DNA of 64,000 bases. Origin: an uncultured Clostridia bacterium. GTDB lineage: Bacteria > Bacillota > Clostridia > Christensenellales > CAG-917. Positions within the stretch are counted from its first letter, which is position 1. The number at the start of each line of letters is the position of its first letter. Shown here in pieces: positions 52,587-62,172 of the stretch. The translations under genes and the position numbers were made by a program. The notes beneath the pieces are model-generated. The model was not told where the DNA came from and made no database searches. It saw only the letters and a list, made by a program, of their open reading frames with translations. The stretch is taken from assembly GCA_944332995.1 (NCBI GenBank), contig CALVKR010000006.1, positions 1 to 64,000 on the forward strand, read 5' to 3'.

Positions 52587-54020
52587 CTATTCGCCCTTGT
52601 TTTCGCCGGATGAGCTTTCGTCTTTTGTTTCGCCTGAATTATCAGATGCGGAAACGTTGTCGAAATTCCTTTCAAAAACGGTGGTATGCTCGCCCGTTTT
52701 GTTGATTATCATTTCGTTTTCAAATTTGCCAGGCGACAGGATATCCTCGCTGTGATCCTCTACGCTGTCCTGTCCCGACGAAAGGACTATCTCGCCGGAG
52801 CCGTCAAGGAACTGCGCCTCACTCTTTCTCGTCTTGCCGTAAAGCAGTTTTAAAAAGAGCGGTGTAAGTAGCGAGGTTGCGATAATGAGTATCAAGACAA
52901 ACGGCATAATGGCAGGATCTATCATATTGTAGTCTATACCCTTTTGGGCGCATACCAAAACGACTTCCGCCCTGCCCATCATTGCCACTCCGACGACAAG
53001 AGAATCTTTTGCTTTATACTTACAAATAAGCGCGCCTGTTCCGCAGCCTATGACTTTGCCCAACATACCCGCAATCACATAGCATACGCCGAACAGCGCA
53101 ATCGTCGCCGTTATTCCGCTAAAGTCTGTGTTTATTCCTATATTCGCAAAAAATACGGGGGCAAATATAAGGTAAGAGCTTATATCCGTTTTTCGGTCGA
53201 CGTATGGAGACTCGCTCAAGCCGGAGAGCATAAGCCCTGCCATAAACGCACCGGTTATATCGGCTACACCAAACCACTTTTCTGCGGCGTAGGCGTAGAA
53301 AAAGCAAACGGCAAAGGACCAGATAGCCACTCTGCGGTTGTGCGGATAGCGGCGTTCGAGCTTTTTGAAAAGCCATCTGAGCAGAAGTCCGATACCTATC
53401 GCCGCCACAAAGAACAGCACCGTATAAAGGATAACCATACCCGTTGACGAACCACCGTCACCCTGCGACAATCCTATAATGAGCGACAAAAGTATAACGC
53501 CTATTATGTCGTCCAAAATAGCCGCCGAAACGATTGCCGTTCCCACTTTCGTCTGAAGCTTGCCCAACTCTTTGAGCGTTGCCACCGTTACCGAAACCGA
53601 CGTTGCGGTGAGAATAACTCCGTAAAACAAATTTGTATAGATTGTCTCTTCCGACCAATCTGCAAATCCGCCGTTGAAACCGCAGGCGACGACAAAGCCC
53701 AAGCCCATAGGAACGATAACTCCGAGCATCGTTATTACGGTAGCCGAAAATCCGGTGGCTTTAACTTGTTTAATGTCCGTGCCAAGCCCTGCGCTGAACA
53801 TAATGAGCACTACGCCGATTTTGGCAAGGAAAGAAAGTCCCTCGAGCGTAAAAGAAGTAAAAATCTGTTGTCCGGGAATAAGCTTTATAAGTCCGAGCAA
53901 TATGCCCACGATAAGCATACCGACAACCTGCGGCAACCCTATCTTTTTGCTTCCTATGCTCAGTAGTTTGGAAAAAAACAATATCATTGCAAGAGGCAAT
54001 AAAATCGAAAAGTATTCCAT
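52587..54020 (-). CDS. Cation:proton antiporter (CPA2 family)
   Basis: 477 residues with 12-13 membrane helices. The N-terminus has KKIGLPQVVGMLIVGILLG, and FSAGLGTD follows. The ion-site helix reads ILDDIIGVILLSL, with the Asp-Asp pair of electrogenic exchangers. GVADITGAFMAGLMLSG and GMIGRAEV-like MMGRAEVVLVCAQKG also match. A hydrophilic acidic tail of about 80 residues follows helix 12. It exchanges Na+ or K+ for H+. Confidence 0.9.
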   Translation of the reverse strand: MEYFSILLPLAMILFFSKLLSIGSKKIGLPQVVGMLIVGILLGLIKLIPGQQIFTSFTLEGLSFLAKIGVVLIMFSAGLGTDIKQVKATGFSATVITMLGVIVPMGLGFVVACGFNGGFADWSEETIYTNLFYGVILTATSVSVTVATLKELGKLQTKVGTAIVSAAILDDIIGVILLSLIIGLSQGDGGSSTGMVILYTVLFFVAAIGIGLLLRWLFKKLERRYPHNRRVAIWSFAVCFFYAYAAEKWFGVADITGAFMAGLMLSGLSESPYVDRKTDISSYLIFAPVFFANIGINTDFSGITATIALFGVCYVIAGMLGKVIGCGTGALICKYKAKDSLVVGVAMMGRAEVVLVCAQKGIDYNMIDPAIMPFVLILIIATSLLTPLFLKLLYGKTRKSEAQFLDGSGEIVLSSGQDSVEDHSEDILSPGKFENEMIINKTGEHTTVFERNFDNVSASDNSGETKDESSSGENKGE

Positions 54021-54060
54021 AAACAGTTCGTCCTCCTAAATTTTCTCGCAATTTGCAATA

Positions 54061-54089
54061 GTTATAGCACACTATTAAATGCCTGTCAA
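54061..54089 (-). promoter_or_regulatory. Antiporter promoter
   Basis: Minus strand TTGACA (54084-54089), a 17-base spacer and TATAAC (54061-54066); AGGAGG precedes the gene. Bases 54090-54286 are AT-rich with no gene. Confidence 0.75.
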
Positions 54090-54286
54090 ATTAATATTTA
54101 AACAAAAATTTATTTTTTTCGTGTAAAATTTTACCTAAATTTACAATAATAACACGCTTTCAGATTTGATTTTGACAGTTTTACCGTCTTTTTTTCTTTA
54201 ATATATTTACGCTAAGTGTATAAATTTTGCGATAAACAGCCACAAATATTAGGAAAATAAAAAAAGACAATAAATATATAAAACGG

Positions 54287-54315
54287 TTGCAAAAAAAACG
54301 GTTATGCTATATAAT
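54287..54315 (+). promoter_or_regulatory. tRNA-Gln promoter
   Basis: TTGCAA (54287-54292), a 17-base spacer and TATAAT (54310-54315), 11 bases before the tRNA. Confidence 0.8.
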
Positions 54316-54326
54316 GCTTCTTGCGG

Positions 54327-54400
54327 TGGAGTATGGTGTAGTGGTAGCACGAAGGCCTCTGACTCCTTCGGTGTAGGTTCGATTCCTACTACTCCTGCCA
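54327..54400 (+). tRNA. tRNA-Gln (anticodon CTG)
   Basis: Acceptor TGGAGTA pairs with TACTCC, with a weak U1-U72 end as expected for the weak first pair of tRNA-Gln. Discriminator G73 and encoded CCA follow. Anticodon stem AAGGC/TCCTT has the usual 31-39 mismatch, and the loop CTCTGAC gives anticodon CTG. T-loop is GTTCGATTC. Confidence 0.93.
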
Positions 54401-54410
54401 GATAAAAATT

Positions 54411-54436
54411 AAAGCCTTGCGTCGCAAGGCTTTTTA
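54411..54436 (+). terminator. tRNA-Gln terminator
   Basis: AAAGCCTTGC/GCAAGGCTTT with a 3-base loop, then TTTTATTTTG. Confidence 0.9.
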
Positions 54437-54606
54437 TTTTGTTTATATTTTTTAAATTTTTTTCGATTTTAAACGCACACAGTTACAATAATTTAGCTTT
54501 TTTAATTCTGCCGATTTATATCACTACGGTTTGCCGCTGTTTGGGATATTTGACGTTTTCAGTCTATCTTTTACGGTATTGCTTTTACCTTCTTCGAAAT
54601 ATTGTC

Positions 54607-56382
54607 TTAAACTTTTGCAAACTGACTGTTGTACAGTGCGGCATAAAAACCGCCCTCGGCAATGAGGGAATCGTGAGTGCCTTGCTCGACAATCGTTCCG
54701 TTTTTCATAACGAGTATTTTATCCGCAGATTTTATCGTCGAAAGACGGTGCGCCACTATAAAGCTCGTTTTGTTTTGCGTGAGCTTTTGAAAAGCGCTTT
54801 GTATCAGCATTTCCGTCCTCGTATCGATAGAGGAAGTCGCTTCGTCCAGAATGAGCATTGGGGGAAGTGCGAGCATAACTCTCGTTATACAGAGAAGCTG
54901 TTTTTGTCCCTGCGAGAGCGTGAGCCCGTCCTCGCCTATCACGGTATCGTAGCCGTCGGGCATCTGCATTATAAAGCCGTGCGAGTGCGCCGCCTTTGCC
55001 GCTTCGATTATCTCCTCGTCCGTTGCGCCCGGCTTGCCCATAGAGATGTTTTCCTTTACCGTGCCGTGCTTTAGCCAGGTTTCTTGCAATACCATTCCGT
55101 TTTTTTTTCTGAGGCTGTGGCGTTTTAAATCTTTGACGTTGTTTCCGTCCACCTCGACCGAACCGCCGTTGACGTCGTAAAACCGCATGAGCAGGTTTAT
55201 CAGCGTCGTCTTGCCGCAGCCTGTCGGTCCCACGATTGCCACCCTCTGTCCCGCCTTTACCGATACGTTGAGATTTTCAATCAGCGGCTTTGACTTTACG
55301 TAGGAAAAATCTATGTCTTTCAATTCGACGTTGCCTTCCACCGCTTCTATTTCTTTTGTTCCGTCGTCCTCGGATTCTTCTTCGATGAGCTCAAACACTC
55401 TCGAGGCGCAGGCAAGCGCATTTTGAAATTCCGTCACTACCTCGGATATTTCGTTAAACGGCTTGGTATATTGATTGGTATACGCCAAAAGCGTGACAAG
55501 CTGTCCGACCGTCAGCGCGACTATCGCACCGTCCGCCGATATACAGGCAAACGCTCCGACAAGTGCGACTATGGCGTAAATGACCGAGTTGACAAAGCGT
55601 GTAGTCGGATTTGTCAGCGACGAGAAAAACACAGCTTTTAAAGAATGTTTGTAGAGTATATCGTTTGTCCTTTTGAAATCGTCGAGCGCCTCGTCCTCAT
55701 GCGAAAACGCCTTGACCACCTTTTCGTTGGAAATCATTTCCTCGACGAAAGCGGTTTGATTTGCCCTCGACTCCGACTGAAGGTGAAACATTTTATATGA
55801 GTTTTTGGCTATAAACTTGGCTATGAAAAGCGACAGCGGAGTAAGCAGTGCCACCGCAAGTCCGATTATCCAATTTATGGAAATCATAAAAGCGAAGGTT
55901 GCGACAATGGTAACCACTCCCGTGAACAGCTGAGTGAAGCCTAAAAGCAATCCGTCGGCGAATTGCTCGACGTCGGATATGACTTTGTTTACCGTTTCGC
56001 CGTGGGCGTGCGAGTCGATATAGGATAACGGAAGTTTTGTTATCTTTCTTATCGCCCTCGCCCTGATATCTTTCGTGACGCTGTATGTGACTTTGTTGTT
56101 GATGACGTTCATGCACCACTGCAATATGCTGACGCCTGCCACCGCCGTCGCCACGATGATGATTATCTTTTTTATCAACGCAAAATTGACGTCGCCTTTT
56201 CCCACAATCCCGTCAATGGCGTCGCCCACCAATACGGGAATTAAAAGCGTGAGTCCGACCACTCCGAGCGCCAAAAGCGTGGAGAGTGCGACAAGCCATT
56301 TATATCTGCCGACATAGCGCAAAACTTTTTTTATGGTAGAGGCTTTGGCTCCTTTAGTTTTTATCTTTTTTTCCTTTCCCAT
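54607..56382 (-). CDS. ABC exporter subunit with consensus Walker B
   Basis: 591 residues: six membrane helices (1-330) fused to an ATPase domain. Walker A GPTGCGKTT, signature LSQGQKQLL (degenerate LSGGQ), Walker B MLILDEATSSID with catalytic Glu, and H-loop IVAHRLSTI. It directly follows the partner gene (0-base gap); the two should form a heterodimeric exporter of the multidrug or peptide type (BmrCD-like). Its weakened signature faces the partner's degenerate catalytic site. Confidence 0.92.
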   Translation of the reverse strand: MGKEKKIKTKGAKASTIKKVLRYVGRYKWLVALSTLLALGVVGLTLLIPVLVGDAIDGIVGKGDVNFALIKKIIIIVATAVAGVSILQWCMNVINNKVTYSVTKDIRARAIRKITKLPLSYIDSHAHGETVNKVISDVEQFADGLLLGFTQLFTGVVTIVATFAFMISINWIIGLAVALLTPLSLFIAKFIAKNSYKMFHLQSESRANQTAFVEEMISNEKVVKAFSHEDEALDDFKRTNDILYKHSLKAVFFSSLTNPTTRFVNSVIYAIVALVGAFACISADGAIVALTVGQLVTLLAYTNQYTKPFNEISEVVTEFQNALACASRVFELIEEESEDDGTKEIEAVEGNVELKDIDFSYVKSKPLIENLNVSVKAGQRVAIVGPTGCGKTTLINLLMRFYDVNGGSVEVDGNNVKDLKRHSLRKKNGMVLQETWLKHGTVKENISMGKPGATDEEIIEAAKAAHSHGFIMQMPDGYDTVIGEDGLTLSQGQKQLLCITRVMLALPPMLILDEATSSIDTRTEMLIQSAFQKLTQNKTSFIVAHRLSTIKSADKILVMKNGTIVEQGTHDSLIAEGGFYAALYNSQFAKV

Positions 56383-58077
56383 TTAAGCCCCCGTTTGCGA
56401 ATTGTAAATCTGCCTGTAAACCTCGCAGGTTTCCAAAAGTTTTTCGTGTTTACCCATGCCCACGACTTTTCCGCCGTCGAGCACTATGATTTTGTCGGCA
56501 TACATTATAGACGACGTCCTCTGCGATACTATAAAGGTAGTGAGCCCCTTTAACTCTTTTAGTGCGCTCCTGAGTTTAAAATCCGTTCTGTAATCGAGAG
56601 CGGAAGCGGAATCGTCGAGTATTAAAATTTTGGGGTTTAAAACGAGTGCTCTTGCTATGGTAAGGCGCTGTTTTTGTCCGCCCGACAGATTTTGTCCGTT
56701 TTGCTCCACCATAAAGTCAAGGCCGCCCTTTAGCCTTACTACCTCGTCCGCCTGCGCTACCTTGAGTGCTTTTTCTATTTCCTCGTCGCTCGCCTTTTTG
56801 CCGAAACACATATTGTCCCTTATAGTGCCCTTAAACAGAACCGCCTTCTGAGGCACGACGCCTATGCTTTGACGGAGTTGTTCAAAATTTATATCGTTTA
56901 CGTTTTCGCCGCCAATTAACACCTCGCCTTTTGTAGCCTCGTAAAATCTCGGCAACAAATTGACAAGGCTCGTTTTGCCGGAGCCTGTTCCGCCTATAAC
57001 GCCTATTGTTTCGCCGCCCTTTGCTTTGAAGTTTACGTCCGCTACGGCATATCCGCCGCCGTTTTCGTAACGAAGGGATACGTTTTTAAACTCTATATCG
57101 AAGTTTTCGGGGAAGTCCCTTTCCCCCTTTTGTTCGTCGGGAACGATATCTAACACCGCCTGTATTCTGTGAGCGGAAGCGACCGCCTTGTTTAAACTGA
57201 CTATAAGATTGGCGCATTTGATGAGCTCAATCAAAATCTGCGACATATAGTTGTATAGCGCAACGACCTCGCCCTGCGAAAGTGCGCCGTCGTATACCTT
57301 TATACCGCCCACGTATATAATGCAAATTATCGCCACGTTTATGACGGCAAACGTGAGCGGATTTAAAAGAGCGGATATCCTGCCCACCCTCTTTTGCATA
57401 TTCGTCAGTTTTTCGTTTTTGGCGTCAAAGGTTTCTATCTCTTTATCCTCAAGACAAAACGCCCTGAGAACCCTTGCGCCCGTCAGGTTTTCCCTTGTGG
57501 ATAATAGGACGTCGTCGACGTTTTTTTGCACCTTTTTATACATGGGAACGGAAAAGAACATTATCAAAAATATGACAAGCGACAGCACGGGAACGGCGGC
57601 AAGGAAAATATATCCCGATTGCACGTCTATCAAAAACGCCGCTATCATTGCGCCGAACACAACAAACGGCGAACGGAGCAAAAGCCTTAGCGTCAGGTTG
57701 ATACCCGTCTGCACCTGGTTGGAATCGCTCGTCATTCTCGTTATCAGCGTTGCCGTGCCTATCGTGTCAAGCTGCGAATAGGAAAGTCTGCCTATGTGCC
57801 TGAACATCTCATAGCGCATACCCTTTGAAAATCCGACGGCGGCTTTTGCCGCAAAGTATTGCCCGAGCAGAGAAAACACAAGCCCCAAAACTCCGAAAGC
57901 GACAATGATGAGGCAGGCGTAAACGACGTAGGTTCTGTCGCCCGAGGGGATACCGACGTCGATAATTCTTGCAACGACCAACGGAACGATAAGCTCCATT
58001 ATCGCCTCAAGCATTTTAAGTATCGGGCTTGCCGCCGCCTGCGCTCTATAACCTTTAATAAATGAAGAAAGTTTCAC
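56383..58077 (-). CDS. ABC exporter subunit with degenerate catalytic site
   Basis: 564 residues from a GTG start with GGTG upstream. Six membrane helices, then an ATPase with Walker A GGTGSGKTS, normal signature LSGGQKQR, Walker B ILILDDSASALD where Asp replaces the catalytic Glu, and FIVSQRTSS where Gln replaces the H-loop histidine. This pattern is typical of the non-hydrolytic half of heterodimeric exporters. It is the first gene of the pair; the substrate is unknown. Confidence 0.92.
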   Translation of the reverse strand: MKLSSFIKGYRAQAAASPILKMLEAIMELIVPLVVARIIDVGIPSGDRTYVVYACLIIVAFGVLGLVFSLLGQYFAAKAAVGFSKGMRYEMFRHIGRLSYSQLDTIGTATLITRMTSDSNQVQTGINLTLRLLLRSPFVVFGAMIAAFLIDVQSGYIFLAAVPVLSLVIFLIMFFSVPMYKKVQKNVDDVLLSTRENLTGARVLRAFCLEDKEIETFDAKNEKLTNMQKRVGRISALLNPLTFAVINVAIICIIYVGGIKVYDGALSQGEVVALYNYMSQILIELIKCANLIVSLNKAVASAHRIQAVLDIVPDEQKGERDFPENFDIEFKNVSLRYENGGGYAVADVNFKAKGGETIGVIGGTGSGKTSLVNLLPRFYEATKGEVLIGGENVNDINFEQLRQSIGVVPQKAVLFKGTIRDNMCFGKKASDEEIEKALKVAQADEVVRLKGGLDFMVEQNGQNLSGGQKQRLTIARALVLNPKILILDDSASALDYRTDFKLRSALKELKGLTTFIVSQRTSSIMYADKIIVLDGGKVVGMGKHEKLLETCEVYRQIYNSQTGA

Positions 58078-58590
58078 GTTTCACCGCTTCGTTTGATTTT
58101 TTATATCATAACCTTAAATTGAAAAAAAGTAAAATCAAAACGGTCACTTTTAAAAAGCATATGTTTCATTTTTACCGTGTTTTTATCCGTCATTTTATCC
58201 TTCATAAAAATTATTTCCTTTTAAATGAAATTTAGAGTGTTGTTATGCCGATTTTATCCGTTATTTTATTAAAATGCGTTGATAAAACTGTTTTATAACA
58301 AATAAAATTTATCTTGCGCTTTTCCTTTGTCTTGTATTCCGATTGCGTTGTAATTGCGATTGCTTTGCTTTTGACAGCCTTGCGCCTTTGTAAGGCGTTT
58401 GCACACGATTGCTTTAATCCGCTTTGCCATAAAAAAGCATATAAAGGAAATTTTTTCTCTTTAAAGGTTTCTAATTCAAAATTTTTACGACTATAGCCTG
58501 TTTTATTTTATTTTCCCTTTAATTTATAAAACTTTTTTGAAATTTTATGATATAATCTTTTGCGAAATAAAATCATTTTTGGAGATACGT
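58078..58590. other. T-rich divergent spacer, no gene seen
   Basis: Contains two near-identical TTTTATCCGTYATTTTAT copies (58181-58198 and 58252-58269) and, near 58551, a TATAAT likely to be the -10 of the downstream acetyltransferase gene. Confidence 0.55.
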
Positions 58591-59319
58591 ATGAATATAA
58601 CCGATATGCTCGAAACCTTCGCCCGCCTCGCAGACGAGGGAATGAACGCAAAAAACACAGTTAAAGTTTTTAAAATGATAGGCATTGACGGCTATGACGA
58701 AAAGGCGATTGACTCTTTCGTTTTGTGGTCGGACTGCCTGCCCGTCTCGGACGATATGCCCTATACCCCCGAGCAGAGGAATTTGCATATCCTTTGGGAA
58801 AGCATCGACAGAGTGCCGCTCGGTATCAACGTGGCGTTTGCCATACCTTTCAGACAGATAATAGCAAAACACCTGTTCAAAAAATGCGGCGACGGATTTA
58901 TAGCAAACGAGGGTTGCCGTTTTAACTACGGACACAATATCGAGGTGGGCAAGAACGTGGCGTGGAATCACTGTTGCTACTTTGACGCCAAATGCTCAAT
59001 CAAATTCGAGGACTATTCCATGATAACGGAATACACCAAAATATTTACCCATTCGCACTCGGAATCCGATCACACCGTCCGCTCGTATGCGCCCGTCGTT
59101 ATCGGCGAGCACGCCAAGGTATATACCAACTGCACCGTCCTGCCGGGCGTAACGATAGGCAAAGGCGCCATAGTCGCCACGGGCAGCGTCGTATCAAAGA
59201 GCGTGGACGATTTCGCGCTCGTTGCCGGTATCCCTGCCAAACCGATAAGAGAGAGAAAAACGGAAGGCAAAGAGTTTTTTAACCACTACATGCTCAAAAA
59301 CAATATGTTTCAAGTTTAA
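58591..59319 (+). CDS. Left-handed beta-helix acyltransferase
   Basis: 242 residues. An N-terminal helical region (1-85) is followed by hexapeptide repeats: GHNIEVGKNVAWNHCCYFDA, then THSHSESDHTV with a likely catalytic histidine, GVTIGKGAIVATGSVVSKSV and AGIPAKPI. It probably O-acetylates a sugar or other surface molecule. The start at 58591 has GGAG at a good distance; an upstream in-frame ATG at 58537 precedes the likely promoter and is rejected. It is 2 bases upstream of a GNAT gene. Confidence 0.85.
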   Translation: MNITDMLETFARLADEGMNAKNTVKVFKMIGIDGYDEKAIDSFVLWSDCLPVSDDMPYTPEQRNLHILWESIDRVPLGINVAFAIPFRQIIAKHLFKKCGDGFIANEGCRFNYGHNIEVGKNVAWNHCCYFDAKCSIKFEDYSMITEYTKIFTHSHSESDHTVRSYAPVVIGEHAKVYTNCTVLPGVTIGKGAIVATGSVVSKSVDDFALVAGIPAKPIRERKTEGKEFFNHYMLKNNMFQV

Positions 59320-59321
59320 AT

Positions 59322-59813
59322 ATGCTGCTATCCTCGCTCAGATTTGAAAAACTCTCGCCTCGCCACCGTTCCGAGGTCATAGACATATACAATTACTACG
59401 TTTTGAACGACACGTCGGCGTTTAACGCCTCGGTGCTGTCGGACGGCGATTACGACTTGTTTATGCAAAGAAGCAAGACGGCGTATGCCATACTCTTAAA
59501 CGACAAGACGATAGGTTTTTGCACTCTCGGCAATTTCCTCGGATTTTCCGCATTCGATAAAACGGCTACACTGTCGCTGTATATCGATCCCGTTTACACG
59601 GCAAAGGGTTACGGTTCGATAGCACTTGACAAGCTCGAGTGCGACGCAAGACGGCTTGGGATAAACTCGCTCGTTTCAATCGTGTCCTCGGACAACGAGG
59701 CGAGCTTAAACTTTCACCTCAAAAACGGATTTGCCGAAAGCGGCTATCTTGACGGCGTGGGCGAAAAATTCGGAAAAAGTTTCGGGCTTGTATATATGCA
59801 AAAAGTGCTTTAA
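59322..59813 (+). CDS. GNAT-family N-acetyltransferase
   Basis: 163 residues. The order is RHRSEVIDIYNYYVLNDTSA, LSLYIDPVYTAKGYGSIALD (acetyl-CoA loop of R/Q-x-x-G-x-G/A type, here AKGYGS) and NEASLNFHLKNGFAESGYL. It resembles phosphinothricin-type acetyltransferases. The substrate is unknown; it is coupled to the preceding acyltransferase. Confidence 0.85.
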   Translation: MLLSSLRFEKLSPRHRSEVIDIYNYYVLNDTSAFNASVLSDGDYDLFMQRSKTAYAILLNDKTIGFCTLGNFLGFSAFDKTATLSLYIDPVYTAKGYGSIALDKLECDARRLGINSLVSIVSSDNEASLNFHLKNGFAESGYLDGVGEKFGKSFGLVYMQKVL

Positions 59814-59932
59814 ATCAAAATCAAATTCCGCTAAAAATATTTAAATTCTTAAAAGAGCAAAAATTTTTCTCAATTATCCTTTTGTATATCTATAAACCTC
59901 ATATTCAAAACGGAAAAGACAATTTAACCGCA

Positions 59933-59965
59933 TAAAAAAAATGAAGCGACAGCTTCATTTTTTTT
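59933..59965. terminator. Bidirectional terminator
   Basis: ATGAAGC/GCTTCAT with a GACA loop, flanked by A7-8 and T8. It serves the GNAT gene and the convergent cysS. Confidence 0.9.
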
Positions 59966-60080
59966 CTATGATTTTATTGTTGCCCAAAACTTATCTCTGA
60001 TATGTCATCGATACTGTTTCAAATCAAAGCTTAATTATGACGTCAATATCGCTTGGCAGATTAAGTTTATAAACCCGACT

Positions 60081-61466
60081 TTATGCCTTTTCCACTACGG
60101 CGCCGTCTTTGGTGTCCTTGACGGTATAGCCGAGCTTTAAAATTTCATCTCTTATCCTGTCCGCTTCCGCCCAATTCTTTTCCGCTTTGGCTTGCTTTCT
60201 TTTTTCGACAAGCTCGAATACTTCGGCAGGAATTTCCTCTTTTGACTCGTCTTTCAAGACCGCCGACGGCTCGTCTTTAAAGAGTCCCAAAAGCGAATAG
60301 GTATTTTTTATCTGATTTAAAATCGCCGCCGCTTCGTCGATATTTCCGTTTAATGCCGCTTTGGCACTCTTGAAATATTTAAACAGATTTGAAAGCGCCT
60401 TTGCCGTGTTGAAGTCGTCGTCCATCGCCTCGTTGAATTCGTCGTCGATAGATTTATATTCGCCCCTTAAAGCCGCGCCCTTGTCGGCAAGCGATTTATA
60501 CACGCCGTAAAAATCCGAAACGTGCTTTTGCGCTTCGGAAAACAGCTCGTCGGTAAGATTTATATCATTGCGGTAGTTGGTTTCCAAAAGGGCGAATTTT
60601 ATGACCTCACGGTGATATTTGGCGATTAAGTCCGCACCCAACAGCGAATTGCCGAGCGACTTTGACATCTTCTGCCCGTTGACTTTTATGAGCCCGTTGT
60701 GTATCCAATATTTGGCGAACTGCTTGCCCGTCAACGCTTCCGTCTGAGCAATCTCGTTTTCGTGGTGCGGAAAGATAAGATCTCTGCCGCCGCCGTGAAT
60801 ATCTATCTGCTCGCCGAAAGCCTCCATGTTCATAGCGGAGCACTCGATATGCCAACCCGGTCTGCCGTCGCCCCACGGGCTTTTCCAGAATATCTCGCCC
60901 TCTTTTGCGCTTTTCCACAGGGCGAAGTCGAGAGCGTTTTTCTTTTGCTCGTCGTTTTCCACTCTGACGCCGTTTAAAGCGTCCTCGAGATTGCGGTGCG
61001 ACAGTTTGCCGTAACCGCCGAAGGAATCGACGGCAAAATACACGTCGCCTTTCGGCGTGACGTAAGCGTGATTTTTTTCTATGAGTTTTTTGATAAACTC
61101 GATAATGTTTCCTATATTGCAGGTAGCTTTAAGCCAGACGTTTGGCTCGTCTATCTGATATTCCTTCATTAAGGCGTCGATTTTTTCTATCATTTCGGCG
61201 GCGTATGCGTCCGCTTTGACGTGAAGCTCGTTTGCCTTGTTGATTATCTTATCGTCGACGTCGGTATAGTTTCTGGCGTATGTAACGTCGTAGCCGCTCT
61301 TTACGAGATATTTTCTTATAATATCGTAGATGAGCGCCTGATAGATATGTCCGACGTGAGCGTCACCCGAAACGGTGATACCGCAGGCGTACATTTTGAC
61401 TTTGTTGCCGTCCATCGGCTTGAATTCTTCTTTTCTTCCCGAAAGCGTGTTGTAGATTTTAAGCAT
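60081..61466 (-). CDS. cysS: Cysteinyl-tRNA synthetase
   Basis: 461 residues, class I synthetase. YACGITVSGDAHVGH supplies a zinc cysteine and the HIGH-type motif; GWHIECSAMNME and FPHHENEIAQ supply the remaining zinc ligands; KMSKSLGNS is present. The anticodon domain ends WAEADRIRDEILKLGYTVKD. It is adjacent to cysE (0-base gap). Confidence 0.97.
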   Translation of the reverse strand: MLKIYNTLSGRKEEFKPMDGNKVKMYACGITVSGDAHVGHIYQALIYDIIRKYLVKSGYDVTYARNYTDVDDKIINKANELHVKADAYAAEMIEKIDALMKEYQIDEPNVWLKATCNIGNIIEFIKKLIEKNHAYVTPKGDVYFAVDSFGGYGKLSHRNLEDALNGVRVENDEQKKNALDFALWKSAKEGEIFWKSPWGDGRPGWHIECSAMNMEAFGEQIDIHGGGRDLIFPHHENEIAQTEALTGKQFAKYWIHNGLIKVNGQKMSKSLGNSLLGADLIAKYHREVIKFALLETNYRNDINLTDELFSEAQKHVSDFYGVYKSLADKGAALRGEYKSIDDEFNEAMDDDFNTAKALSNLFKYFKSAKAALNGNIDEAAAILNQIKNTYSLLGLFKDEPSAVLKDESKEEIPAEVFELVEKRKQAKAEKNWAEADRIRDEILKLGYTVKDTKDGAVVEKA

Positions 61467-62171
61467 TTATTTTTCCTCTTTGCCGATAGGCTTTTCCGCT
61501 TCGGCGAAAAATTCCTTTGAGTCGGATTGCACGGACACGGTTTTTATGCCGCACTTTTTCTCGAGTTCGACAATCCTGGAGTTTAAACGTCTGAATTCTT
61601 CCAAAATGGGGTCGGGAAGCAAAATCTGATTCATATCCGAAACCCTCTCGCCGTCCTGTTTGACTATCCTGCCCGGGACTCCTACGACGGTGCAATAAGG
61701 CGGAACGGATTTGAGCACAACGCTGCCCGAACCTATCTTGCTGCCCTTGCCTATCGTGAGCGGACCCAAAACCTTTGCGCCGCAAGAAATCATGACGTCG
61801 TCCTCGATGGTGGGGTGACGCTTTCCGACGTCCTTTCCCGTACCGCCCAAGGTAACGCCCTGATAAATGACTACGTTGTTGCCTATCTCGCAGGTTTCGC
61901 CTATTACCACTCCGCTGCCGTGGTCGATAAACACGCCGTATCCTATTTTGGCGGCAGGGTGAATTTCGATACCCGTTTTGCGTCTTGCCTTAGCCGATAT
62001 GTAACGAGCCATGCATTTCATGCCCCTTTCGTAATACCAATGGGCATAGCGGTAAGCCTTTATCGCCTTATATCCGCTGTAATAACGTTTGACGCAATAA
62101 ATGCTCGTAGCGGCAGGGTCTTTCTCCATTGCCGCTTTGAGGTCGAGCTTTAACATCTCTTTTATTGACAT
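61467..62171 (-). CDS. cysE: Serine O-acetyltransferase
   Basis: 234 residues. An N-terminal helical domain (LKLDLKAAMEKDPAATS) is followed by the hexapeptide helix with GYGVFIDHGSGVVIGETCEI, which has the catalytic Asp-His, then QGVTLGGTGK and KIGSGSVV. It makes O-acetylserine for cysteine synthesis. The open frame extends to 62381, but that part only overlaps ftsH out of frame. ATG at 62171 lies 1 base after the ftsH stop; ATG at 62189 is an alternative adding 6 residues. Confidence 0.93.
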   Translation of the reverse strand: MSIKEMLKLDLKAAMEKDPAATSIYCVKRYYSGYKAIKAYRYAHWYYERGMKCMARYISAKARRKTGIEIHPAAKIGYGVFIDHGSGVVIGETCEIGNNVVIYQGVTLGGTGKDVGKRHPTIEDDVMISCGAKVLGPLTIGKGSKIGSGSVVLKSVPPYCTVVGVPGRIVKQDGERVSDMNQILLPDPILEEFRRLNSRIVELEKKCGIKTVSVQSDSKEFFAEAEKPIGKEEK

Positions 62172-62172
62172 T